A stretch of 7,704 nt of DNA, taken from positions 1 through 7,704 of the forward strand of contig DMRT01000132.1 of NCBI GenBank assembly GCA_003455235.1. Reading direction: 5' to 3'. This DNA comes from Chitinophagaceae bacterium (lineage in GTDB: Bacteria > Bacteroidota > Bacteroidia > Chitinophagales > Chitinophagaceae). The position numbers and the translations under genes were made by a program. Every line of letters starts with the position of its first letter. Within the stretch, counting starts at the first letter, position 1. Below, in pieces: positions 1 through 5,441 of the stretch. The notes beneath the pieces are model-generated. The model saw only the letters and a program-made list of their open reading frames with translations. It searched no databases and was not told where the DNA came from.

Positions 1-245
1 GCATCGTCGTGCAGGTCGGCTGCGATGCGGTTGCGCTCTTCCTCCTGAAAGCGTATTGAGGCATTGAGCAGGATCTGTTGCTTTTCTTCCTCCAGCTTTT
101 TTAACTGGCTATTATACCGGATTACTTTTCGCTGGTGAAAGATGACAAAACCAACAATGGCAATGGCAAGGGTAAGCATACCCAATGTCCCTAAAAACAA
201 CGTTGTATTTATCCCCGCATTGGTGTTTGCCTGTAAAAAAAACAT
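1..245 (-). CDS. Small membrane sensor histidine kinase, HisKA_3/NarX-like, N-terminal part (runs off left edge)
   Basis: Reading the complement from an ATG at 245 gives about 81 residues. There is a short N-terminus, one hydrophobic helix (about residues 15-36, LFLGTLGMLTLAIAIVGFVIF), a basic/coiled-coil linker (about 38-60, QLKKLEEEKQQ), then the dimerisation/phosphoacceptor segment EEERNRIAADLHDD. His79 is the expected autophosphorylation site. This ERxRIAxDLHD pattern is typical of the HisKA_3 kinases that partner NarL/LuxR-type regulators. The ATP-binding domain lies outside the window. No extracytoplasmic sensor domain is present, only about 14 residues before the helix. It follows the membrane-protein gene by 14 bp on the same strand, so they are probably co-transcribed. 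No clear Shine-Dalgarno is visible. Its regulator may lie beyond the left edge, or be the divergent one at 1883. The family call is firm; the signal is unknown. Confidence 0.85.
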   Translation of the reverse strand, partial: MFFLQANTNAGINTTLFLGTLGMLTLAIAIVGFVIFHQRKVIRYNSQLKKLEEEKQQILLNASIRFQEEERNRIAADLHDD

Positions 246-259
246 TGTGGGTCTTACTA

Positions 260-913
260 TTATTGGTTTCTCTTAATAGGTTGAAAGCTATCTAAATCAA
301 TATCAATAGGGAGCGTATGGGAGGGCGATTCGGTATTTTCCTTTGTGATTATTGAGATACATAAAAGTATATTCTTTATAACGGTAACAGTGGTATATAT
401 TATTATGTATTGTTGTCTAAACGCTTCGTTATTAAAACTATTGGTTGAAAAAAGGAAAAGAAAAAAATTCCCCGAGAAATTAATTATAAATGCAACGGAT
501 ACCCAAAATATTGGTTTTTGATAAATTGGCTCTTCCAATGTGTCCTGCATTATCTCAAAGAAGTAATAAACAATAAATAGGAGCAGAACAATATACTCTA
601 CTAATGTTGGAACAAAAGGCAAGCTTGGCACTTTCTCAATTGAAAAATCATATATACAAAACAAAATGAATCCGACGGTGGAATAAATCAATATTGTCTT
701 GATAATTTTATTCCTAATATGAAGGGAGAATAAATAGGCAAGTAAACAGTACTCAACAATGTTATAGATCCTTACAACAAAATAATAATTGTCCTTTTCA
801 TCTAATATGTACCTGAAAGTATAGCCTGTCGCTACCAATATTGCAACTGAGAGGGAATATAAAAAAATACCTTCCTCTTTTTCGTCGAGTTCTTTTTGAG
901 AAAAAAAAGACAA
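260..913 (-). CDS. Multi-pass membrane protein paired with sensor kinase (unnamed family)
   Basis: A 217-residue, very hydrophobic protein with about six predicted helices: near residues 15-36, 44-66, 70-90, 100-121, 135-156 and 168-189. Recognisable spots are YNIVEYCLLAYLF (50-62), a basic RNKIIK loop (67-72), an FWV motif at 136-138 with a following N149, and a late KNILL (180-184). The same layout and FWV/N-I-L positions recur in the 7-TM protein at 3960-4631, so I regard the two as diverged homologues. It has no enzymatic motif. It lies 14 bp upstream of a kinase with no sensor domain, so a role as separate sensor or transducer subunit is plausible but inferred. The start is unusual: no ATG is available, the first start-like codon is TTG at 913, and an in-frame stop sits at 932-934. 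The flanking A/T homopolymers (901-919) mean a sequencing frameshift at the N-terminus cannot be excluded. Confidence 0.75.
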   Translation of the reverse strand: MSFFSQKELDEKEEGIFLYSLSVAILVATGYTFRYILDEKDNYYFVVRIYNIVEYCLLAYLFSLHIRNKIIKTILIYSTVGFILFCIYDFSIEKVPSLPFVPTLVEYIVLLLFIVYYFFEIMQDTLEEPIYQKPIFWVSVAFIINFSGNFFLFLFSTNSFNNEAFRQQYIIIYTTVTVIKNILLCISIITKENTESPSHTLPIDIDLDSFQPIKRNQ

Positions 914-1121
914 AAAAGAAAAGGTAATAGTTCAGAAGCGAAAGTTATATATCTGAGACTTTGTAAAATAAAAAATGATTATTTTATCAAAAATAACCAT
1001 TGGATTTTGAAATCTGAAATATAATTGCTTCAAGCTATTAGCAGAAGCATTCAACGAGTAAATCTACAATTCCGTACAACATAATAATTTTGTTTTAAGG
1101 TTTCTAAGTAATTTGAGGTGT

Positions 1122-1142
1122 AAACTTCCCCCAAACTGTAAT
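1122..1142 (+). repeat. C-rich motif shared by both intergenic regions, copy 1
   Basis: The segment begins AAACTTCCCCCA and ends ACTGTAAT. It matches 4819-4839 at 18 of 21 positions in the same orientation. It lies 208 bp upstream of the leftward membrane-protein start (913); the other copy lies 187 bp upstream of its own membrane-protein start. A weaker inverted version (CTTCCCCAACTCTTAAT on the minus strand, about 1361-1377) is nearby. It could be a regulator site, a promoter element or a trace of duplication; function is unknown. Confidence 0.45.
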
Positions 1143-1269
1143 CCTTAGCAACCCCTTGCCCATAGGATATTTCTGTTAAAAAATAGTCAAATTCAATGCC
1201 AGACAGGGTTTGGTAATAACTTGTTAGTAAATAAACTTGAAATTTTAGGGTAAATATACTAATTAAAAA

Positions 1270-1283
1270 TAGTAAAATTACTA
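1270..1283. promoter_or_regulatory. 14-bp palindrome TAGTAA-N2-TTACTA, copy 1 (candidate operator)
   Basis: Arms TAGTAA (1270-1275) and TTACTA (1278-1283) with AA between. The symmetry extends outward to AATAGTAA / TTACTATT (1268-1285). The second copy at 1733-1746 is its exact reverse complement. NarL/LuxR-type regulators generally bind short dyads, so an operator for one of the local regulators is plausible but inferred. A/T-rich sequence raises the chance rate of such palindromes. Confidence 0.4.
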
Positions 1284-1489
1284 TTGAGTGAATAGGGGTT
1301 TTACCCTCGGATTTTTACCAGGTTATAGTGAGGGGTTTTACGTGTCTGCCCTGGAGTGGAATTAAGAGTTGGGGAAGATCAGTCGAAGCAGGCTAATATG
1401 GGCCAAAATTAAACTATGTAAGCCTTTGGCTCAAGCGATTACTTGCTATTTTTCAGTTATTTATATTGGATTTACAAGAAATAAAATAA

Positions 1490-1606
1490 AGTTGATTGAC
1501 ACTGGCAACACAAGCACAAACAGGTTCTTCGTGGATAATGGATAAGGTTCTTAATTTCTACTGGATATTTGGATATAAACAGGTAGTGAACCAATGTCAA
1601 TCAACT
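1490..1606. repeat. 117-bp element bounded by 16-bp inverted repeats (MITE-like or structured RNA)
   Basis: The left arm 1490-1505 (AGTTGATTGACACTGG) is complementary to the right arm 1591-1606 (CCAATGTCAATCAACT) at 15 of 16 positions. A further CAC/GTG pairing lies just inside (1509-1511 with 1586-1588). The 85-bp interior carries four GGATA copies (1533, 1540, 1563, 1571) and two GGTTCTT copies. No open frame and no clear target-site duplication flank it. It resembles a small non-autonomous transposable element, or the closing stem of a non-coding RNA; the sequence alone does not decide. Confidence 0.45.
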
Positions 1607-1696
1607 GGTACAAAAGTATACTGTCTGCCCCTCCTGTAAAAGAGCATTATTGCCCGATTTTGAATTTGTAACAATTACCCTTAAAACGAGTATAAG

Positions 1697-1793
1697 TGCA
1701 GGCTAGGCAGGTAAATCAACGAGCCGGTTGAGTAGTAATTTTACTAAGTATGATTCCTTATTTTTCTGAAAATCATTGGTTTAAGAGCCTGCA
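1697..1793. repeat. 8-bp inverted repeat bracketing palindrome copy 2
   Basis: TGCAGGCT at 1697-1704 is exactly complementary to AGCCTGCA at 1786-1793. The palindrome at 1733-1746 lies roughly central between them. Together they form a nested dyad 90-186 bp upstream of the RR-A start. This may be a looped operator or an RNA leader structure. Eight bases at this distance could also be chance. Confidence 0.3.
1733..1746. promoter_or_regulatory. 14-bp palindrome TAGTAA-N2-TTACTA, copy 2 (candidate operator)
   Basis: TAGTAA (1733-1738), TT, TTACTA (1741-1746). It is the exact reverse complement of copy 1 at 1270-1283. It lies 136 bp upstream of the RR-A start codon and 69 bp upstream of the candidate -33 element. 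An operator for autoregulation of RR-A, or for control by its partner kinase pathway, is an inference. Confidence 0.4.
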
Positions 1794-1814
1794 ACTATCC
1801 CGAGTTTTCGCCAG

Positions 1815-1847
1815 TTTGTTCAAATTAACATGAAAATTGTAAATTGG
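1815..1847 (+). promoter_or_regulatory. Candidate Bacteroidota promoter for RR-A
   Basis: TTTG at 1815-1818, a 21-bp gap, then TAAATTGG at 1840-1847. The Bacteroidota primary sigma consensus is TTTG about 20 bp before TAnnTTTG, so the -7 box has one mismatch (TTGG for TTTG). It would place the transcript start near 1853-1855 and leave a leader of about 28-30 nt containing the ribosome binding site. Confidence 0.35.
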
Positions 1848-1868
1848 GCTGGTTTTATACTAACCCCC

Positions 1869-1873
1869 AGGAG
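1869..1873 (+). promoter_or_regulatory. Shine-Dalgarno AGGAG fixing the RR-A start
   Basis: AGGAG lies 9 nt before the ATG at 1883. An upstream in-frame TTG at 1844 would put this motif inside the coding sequence and add 13 residues not expected for the family, so 1883 is preferred. Clear Shine-Dalgarno sites are not common in Bacteroidota, and none of the other genes here has one this clean. Confidence 0.6.
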
Positions 1874-1882
1874 AAAAACACC

Positions 1883-2545
1883 ATGCGCAACGACCAAATT
1901 AAGATCGCAATAGCCGATGACCACAAAATATTCCGCGACGGAATTAAGATGGCCCTGTCGGGCAAGGAAAACCTTAAAATGTTATGGGAGGCAGAGGACG
2001 GGAAGGATATGATGCACAAGATTGCCATAAAAAAGCCTGAAGTGCTGCTGATGGATATCCGTATGCCGGAAATTGACGGCATTAATGCCATTCAGCTAAT
2101 CCGCAAGGAATACGAAGATATTAAGATCATCGTACTTACCATGTATGACGATCAGCAAATGATCAGTAAAATGATGGAAATGGGAGCCAATGCCTACCTG
2201 ACAAAAACAACGGATCCTGAGGAAATTTATGAAGCCATTCTTACCTGCATGAATGATGATTTTTATTTTAATGAGCTCGTTAATAAGGCCGTGATGGGGA
2301 AACTGATGCAAAAAAAGAATGTGCGGCAGCACTATGGGAGTAATACCCCTGTGCATTTTAACGAGAAAGAACTCAAAATCCTTAAATTACTGGCGGAAGA
2401 CAAAACAACAGAGGAAATATCCAAAATTATATTCCTTAGTCCCCGCACCATTGAAACCATCCGGCAGAATATGAAGACCAAGGTTGATGCCAAAACCATC
2501 GGGGGACTTATAATGTATGGTATGCGTAATAAGCTGATCGAATAG
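1883..2545 (+). CDS. NarL/LuxR-family response regulator (RR-A)
   Basis: A 220-residue cytoplasmic DNA-binding regulator. The N-terminal receiver domain (about 6-122) has acidic pair D12/D13, phosphoacceptor D58 in LLMDIRMPEIDG, T86 in VLTMYD and K108 in YLTKT, so all switch residues are present. After a linker (about 140-157) comes a GerE/LuxR helix-turn-helix (about 158-220) with NEKELKILKLLAEDKTTEEI and LSPRTIETIRQNM, the recognition-helix region. The size is normal for the family. The start is chosen by the AGGAG site and by the family N-terminus. It has no kinase in its own transcript. The nearest are the divergent kinase at 1-245 and the kinase at 3187-3987. It is closely related to RR-C (5442-6128) through most of its length, including NxLxNKA after the receiver, and less related to RR-B. 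It ends 1 bp from the convergent RR-B. Target genes are unknown. Confidence 0.92.
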   Translation: MRNDQIKIAIADDHKIFRDGIKMALSGKENLKMLWEAEDGKDMMHKIAIKKPEVLLMDIRMPEIDGINAIQLIRKEYEDIKIIVLTMYDDQQMISKMMEMGANAYLTKTTDPEEIYEAILTCMNDDFYFNELVNKAVMGKLMQKKNVRQHYGSNTPVHFNEKELKILKLLAEDKTTEEISKIIFLSPRTIETIRQNMKTKVDAKTIGGLIMYGMRNKLIE

Positions 2546-2556
2546 TCTATACTATT
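2541..2556. repeat. Inverted repeat across the convergent RR-A/RR-B stop codons
   Basis: AATAGT (2541-2546), CTAT, ACTATT (2551-2556): 6-bp arms with a 4-nt loop, covering both TAG stops. The arms are the same as the outer AATAGT/ACTATT of palindrome copy 1 (1268-1285), with a 4-bp instead of 6-bp spacer. There is no T-tract, so it is a poor intrinsic terminator. Its role is uncertain. Confidence 0.3.
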
Positions 2557-3194
2557 ACGATTCCGTTCTTCAGAGCATAAATGGCGAGCCCAACCCGGCT
2601 TTTCACATCTAGTTTAGCAAACAGGGCATCTCGGTAACTGTCAATATTCCTGGGTGTCATTCCCATTGCGTGGGCGATTTCTTTATATGTCATGTCACTG
2701 CATGCCAGTTTCAGGAAATTTACTTCCACATCATTCAAAATAGCGTTTTCCAAAGGTGTTTTTTTATCCGGATTTTTACGGAATAGAGAGGCAATCTTTC
2801 CGGTTGTCCGGTTCGAATAATAATATTCTCCTTCAGCCACCATTTTCAGTGCACCGCGAAGTTCAGAAGGATGTATGTCTTTTTTAAGAAACCCGTTCAC
2901 GCCGGTGCGGAGGAGGCGGATCAGGGCTATTTCGCTGTCGTACATGGTCAATATCACAACTTTGATCTCCGGGTGATTTTTCTGGAGCCATTGTGAAGTT
3001 TCATAACCATCCAGTTTTGGCATGTTCAGGTCCATCAGTATAATATCGGGGCGGTTCCCGTTTTCTAAAACCTCTTTCACTTCTTCGCCGTTCCCGGCGG
3101 TGGCAATCACCCTGAATTCTTCAAATCCATTAATCAGGTTGGCAAGGGCATCCCGGAGCAGAATGTGGTCATCCGTCAGGAGAATTTTATACAT
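2547..3194 (-). CDS. NarL/LuxR-family response regulator (RR-B), last gene of the three-gene operon
   Basis: 215 residues from the ATG at 3194; an alternative ATG at 3209 adds MKTTT. The receiver domain has D8/D9 in LLTDDH, phosphoacceptor D55 in ILMDLNMPKLDG, T83 in VILTMYD and K104 in GFLKKD. The C-terminal LuxR-type helix-turn-helix (about 152-213) contains NDVEVNFLKLACSDMTYKEI and MTPRNIDSYRDALFAKL. I prefer 3194 because the receiver then begins MYKILLTDDH as usual in the family, and the overlap with the upstream kinase stop is 8 bp (ATGTATAA) rather than 23 bp. Neither start has a good Shine-Dalgarno, which suggests translational coupling. Directly following its kinase, it is the likely cognate phospho-acceptor (inference). 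Its output helix differs clearly from RR-A and RR-C, so it probably recognises a different site. Confidence 0.92.
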   Translation of the reverse strand: MYKILLTDDHILLRDALANLINGFEEFRVIATAGNGEEVKEVLENGNRPDIILMDLNMPKLDGYETSQWLQKNHPEIKVVILTMYDSEIALIRLLRTGVNGFLKKDIHPSELRGALKMVAEGEYYYSNRTTGKIASLFRKNPDKKTPLENAILNDVEVNFLKLACSDMTYKEIAHAMGMTPRNIDSYRDALFAKLDVKSRVGLAIYALKNGIVIV

Positions 3195-3987
3195 GGTTGT
3201 TGTTTTCATACAATGGTATTTCTATTATAATTTGTGTACAAGTATGGGGAGTGCTGTGGGTAGTAAGTTTTCCATTCAGGGTACCTGCCCGTTTCTTCAT
3301 GTTTGACAATCCTGTGCCGAAGTTGATTTCTGTAGATTTAAAGCCTTTTCCGTTGTCTTCTATGATAAGGGTAATTCCGTTACTGTTATAGTGAAGCCTG
3401 ATTTTGATTTCGGTGGCTTCGGCATGTTTAATTATATTGGTGAGCGCCTCCTGTGCGATACGGAATAATACCAGTTCACTGTTAGCGGCCAGGAATACAG
3501 GACTTCCGGAAACCGAGAAATCAATGGCATATCTCCCGGATTTTAATAACTGGGATGCTTCAAACTCAAGCGCCTTGATGAGCCCGTTATTGAGGATGAT
3601 CTCACTGTTCATGCTCTTACTGATATCACTAAGGTCGTTGATCACTTCAGTGATCATTTCAACCGAATCCATTATCCGGGCAGCTATTCCGTTACCTTGA
3701 CTATGGTCAAGTGTATTTAGGTGCAGCTTGGCGAGTGTTAGTTTTTGTCCAATACTGTCATGTATTTCCCGGGATATGTTTTGAAAAGTTTGTTCCTGTA
3801 TTTCTAACTGTGATTGTAGAAGTGTGTTCTGGTGAGATATTTTCAGTGTTTCAATGTTTCTGAAATATGCATTCTGCTTTACTTGGTAGCGATGAATTAT
3901 TATAGTAATAAATATCATCAGACAAAAAATCAATACTGTTGTTATGACTATAAATACCTCTATGAATTCTGTGGGTGCTTTAAGCAT
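3187..3987 (-). CDS. Small single-helix sensor histidine kinase (HisKA_3 + HATPase)
   Basis: A 266-residue, complete kinase. It has one transmembrane helix (about 8-31), a coiled-coil-like linker (about 40-68), a dimerisation/phosphoacceptor segment NISREIHDSIGQKLTLAKL with His76, and a C-terminal GHKL ATPase domain. The ATPase domain has the N-box AQEALTNIIKHA (N184), G1 box EDNGKGF (D211, G213, G215) and G2 box GTGLSNM (224-230). It ends in a typical beta-strand segment (IIIEIPLYE). It autophosphorylates and should pass phosphate to a NarL-type regulator. No periplasmic, PAS, GAF or tetratricopeptide domain is present, so input must come from elsewhere. Its gene overlaps the 7-TM gene by 28 bp and RR-B by 8 bp, a tight order of membrane protein, kinase, regulator. 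This supports a complex in which the 7-TM protein supplies the sensing part (inference). Confidence 0.93.
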   Translation of the reverse strand: MLKAPTEFIEVFIVITTVLIFCLMIFITIIIHRYQVKQNAYFRNIETLKISHQNTLLQSQLEIQEQTFQNISREIHDSIGQKLTLAKLHLNTLDHSQGNGIAARIMDSVEMITEVINDLSDISKSMNSEIILNNGLIKALEFEASQLLKSGRYAIDFSVSGSPVFLAANSELVLFRIAQEALTNIIKHAEATEIKIRLHYNSNGITLIIEDNGKGFKSTEINFGTGLSNMKKRAGTLNGKLTTHSTPHTCTQIIIEIPLYENNNHV

Positions 3988-4631
3988 AAGTAACTTTTTA
4001 TTAGAAAAAGATAAAGTATAATGTTAGCTATATTGGCAATAGAAAAAATCTGTAAACGGAGATCGATTGTATGTGGGTCTTTACTTATAAATGGTATCAG
4101 GAAATTTACGGAAAATCCAATGCAACAAGAGTAAAATATTCCCAGAACTACCCAAAAAGCTGCGGAATTTGCTAAAACCAAAGTTGGTTTATTCTTTATG
4201 AGGTCTTTAAAGTAAAAAAAACAAAAAATAAGGAGTACTGTGTTTGGTATGATTGATGGCCTGATTTCTGTATTCTTTGTTAAGACTATCAATGACAAAC
4301 AACATTGGAGAATTAATGATGTTGCAAGTATGTATTTGGCTTTGAATATAAATTTTGATGCATTGAGGATATTAAGAAAAAACAAGCCAAGCATTAGTGA
4401 TTGAAATGTTAGTAGAGCCTGTTCTATAAAAATGGATAGTTTCCTATTTAATATCCAAGCAATGTTATTATTGCTGATTGTGTTTATTGACAGTAAAAGC
4501 CCCAAAACAATAAAAATAAGAATATGAGCATAGTAAGCAGGTTTTTCTTTTTTCAGAAAAAAAACCGAAAATATAAAGGAAACAAAAATTACTCCAGTAC
4601 CAAATATTACAATGAAATTATGAAGTTTCAC
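3960..4631 (-). CDS. 7-TM membrane protein, first gene of the kinase/regulator operon (unnamed family)
   Basis: 223 residues with about seven predicted helices (near 5-26, 34-52, 66-89, 99-117, 127-145, 155-180, 193-213). No catalytic motif and no signal peptide are seen beyond the first helix. Notable spots are IEQALLTFQSLMLGLFFLNIL (69-89), FWVVLG (159-164), N176, and the last-helix IANIANIILYLF (198-209). It shares FWV, the later Asn and the N-I-I-L run with the protein at 260-913. It uses a GTG start at 4631; the frame is open upstream to a stop near 4668 but offers no ATG. It overlaps the kinase start by 28 bp, so the two are translationally coupled. Since that kinase has only one helix and no sensor domain, I infer this protein detects a membrane, redox or small-molecule signal. 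The ligand is unknown. A housekeeping membrane protein caught in the operon is less likely given the repeat of the arrangement. Confidence 0.8.
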   Translation of the reverse strand: MKLHNFIVIFGTGVIFVSFIFSVFFLKKEKPAYYAHILIFIVLGLLLSINTISNNNIAWILNRKLSIFIEQALLTFQSLMLGLFFLNILNASKFIFKAKYILATSLILQCCLSLIVLTKNTEIRPSIIPNTVLLIFCFFYFKDLIKNKPTLVLANSAAFWVVLGIFYSCCIGFSVNFLIPFISKDPHTIDLRLQIFSIANIANIILYLFLIKSYLCLKHPQNS

Positions 4632-4818
4632 TTTTAAGATTTTCTCTACAATACTACTTCTCTTTCCCTAATATTTTATCCAATAAAATCCCCATTTTTT
4701 TGGTTGTTTTTCCCCTTTTTTTGAAAACGTAAGCTGCCATTTTTGAGTTGAAATTAGTCCGTAGCCTTTAAACTGAGCATATGGCCTTTTTGGAAAAACA
4801 GGTGTGATTCCCAGGAGG

Positions 4819-4839
4819 AAACTGCCCCCACACAGTAAT
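4819..4839 (+). repeat. C-rich motif shared by both intergenic regions, copy 2
   Basis: The segment begins AAACTGCCCCCA and ends ACAGTAAT. It matches 1122-1142 at 18 of 21 positions in the same orientation, and the preceding AGG-rich bases are also partly alike (AGGTGT versus AGGAGG). It is 187 bp upstream of the 7-TM start codon. Function is unknown. Confidence 0.45.
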
Positions 4840-5019
4840 ATTAATCAGGTGGAATTAATTCTCACACAGCACCTTGAATGCTGAAGTTAAGATGCAGCGT
4901 TGAGTTGGAAATCTGCATAACCCTTTGTTTTATTTTCCAGTTCTAATTTTATTTTGCATGAAAAAAGTAAATCTCTCCAGATCCTGCTTGGGGTGCAATT
5001 GCGTGACACAATAAGTTTA

Positions 5020-5037
5020 TTTCATGCCGAAATGAAA
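5020..5037. repeat. Small inverted repeat TTTCAT-N6-ATGAAA
   Basis: Arms at 5020-5025 and 5032-5037 with a 6-bp spacer GCCGAA. It has dyad-operator size, but with A/T-rich 6-bp arms it could be chance. Confidence 0.25.
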
Positions 5038-5190
5038 CATACTTCCTATTTTCTTCATAGCATAGTTAGCAGCTCTTCACAGATTAGAACAGCCGTGGAT
5101 GCACCAAACGCTTGAAAAACCCTGATCCTCGCCGAGGGATTTATTGAGATAGCTAAAAAAGGACAATGTATTCGGCTGTCTATTTCCTTA

Positions 5191-5212
5191 GCCTGATATT
5201 CTCAGATCAGGC
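5191..5212. repeat. Perfect 7-bp inverted repeat GCCTGAT-N8-ATCAGGC
   Basis: GCCTGAT (5191-5197) and ATCAGGC (5206-5212) are exact complements around an 8-nt spacer, 229 bp upstream of RR-C. The arms contain G/C pairs, so the hairpin is more stable than the surrounding sequence. No T-tract follows on the plus strand, so it is more likely an operator or RNA hairpin than a terminator. Confidence 0.35.
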
Positions 5213-5268
5213 AATTTCTCAATTCTGGTATCATTTTGCAGTTAGGGTTCAATAATAGGTTTAAGCAT

Positions 5269-5302
5269 CTGCTGTCGACATTTTTCTACAAAAAAACAGC
5301 AG
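5269..5302. repeat. Two-step hairpin CTGCTGT ... ACAGCAG with inner T5/A5 stem
   Basis: The outer stem CTGCTGT (5269-5275) pairs with ACAGCAG (5296-5302). The inner TTTTT (5281-5285) can pair with AAAAA (5290-5294) around the loop CTAC, leaving an asymmetric bulge. It lies 139 bp upstream of RR-C and could be part of a structured leader if transcription starts further upstream. Unproven. Confidence 0.35.
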
Positions 5303-5441
5303 CGAGGTAAACTACCCGTTTCTTTTCGTAAAAACCCCATCCGGAACATAGGGTAATTACACTCTTTATTATCTATGAATATAATTTGAACTTGCGGCCA
5401 ACGTTATAATAGGGTATTCGTAATCCCTCAATGCCAAAAAT

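Larger units (their letters stand above)
914..1882. other. 969-bp intergenic region between divergent membrane-protein and RR-A genes
   Basis: No convincing protein gene is seen on either strand; the sequence is AT-rich with frequent stops. It is the shared upstream region for the leftward membrane-protein/kinase operon and the rightward RR-A. It contains the C-rich motif shared with the other intergenic region (1122-1142), two copies of a 14-bp palindrome (1270-1283, 1733-1746), a repeated GGGGTTTTAC (1295-1304 and 1332-1341), an inverted-repeat-bounded 117-bp element (1490-1606) and an 8-bp inverted repeat (1697-1793). An AT-only hairpin at 965-985 (AAAATAA / TTATTTT) is probably compositional. 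An imperfect Bacteroidota -7 match, TAACTTTCG, lies on the minus strand at 939-947, but I see no matching -33 element. Confidence 0.7.
4632..5441. other. 810-bp intergenic region between divergent 7-TM operon and RR-C
   Basis: No convincing coding frame on either strand. It separates the leftward 7-TM/kinase/RR-B operon from the rightward RR-C, mirroring the 914-1882 region. It holds copy 2 of the shared C-rich motif (4819-4839) and three inverted repeats (5020-5037, 5191-5212, 5269-5302). A TATAAT string at 5405-5410 preceded by TTGAAC at 5386-5391 has only 13 bp between the boxes and is not the Bacteroidota consensus, so I do not call a promoter there. T-rich pyrimidine tracts occupy 4686-4720. 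Confidence 0.65.

Noticed and set aside
965..985. AAAATAA / TTATTTT hairpin
   Set aside because: Pure A/T arms in A/T-rich DNA; expected by chance and thermodynamically weak.
1490..1606. Intact insertion sequence
   Set aside because: Too short for a transposase, and no target-site duplication is visible; at most a MITE-like remnant.
1844..1882. TTG start for RR-A at 1844
   Set aside because: It would place the AGGAG site inside the gene and add 13 residues without family support; the ATG at 1883 is better.
1855..2356. Open frames on the minus strand inside RR-A (1855-2091 and 2096-2356)
   Set aside because: They are antisense shadows of a well-supported regulator gene, with no family resemblance and no start context.
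3022..3700. Plus-strand open frames over RR-B and the kinase
   Set aside because: They are antisense to genes with complete catalytic motifs, and their translations have low-complexity, non-protein-like composition.
5386..5410. Sigma-70-like TTGAAC / TATAAT before RR-C
   Set aside because: The spacing is only 13 bp and the organism should use the TTTG / TAnnTTTG type, so it is probably A/T coincidence.
914..5441. CRISPR array, tRNA or riboswitch in the two long intergenic regions
   Set aside because: No regularly spaced repeats, no cloverleaf or CCA-type end, and no recognisable riboswitch core was found by eye.
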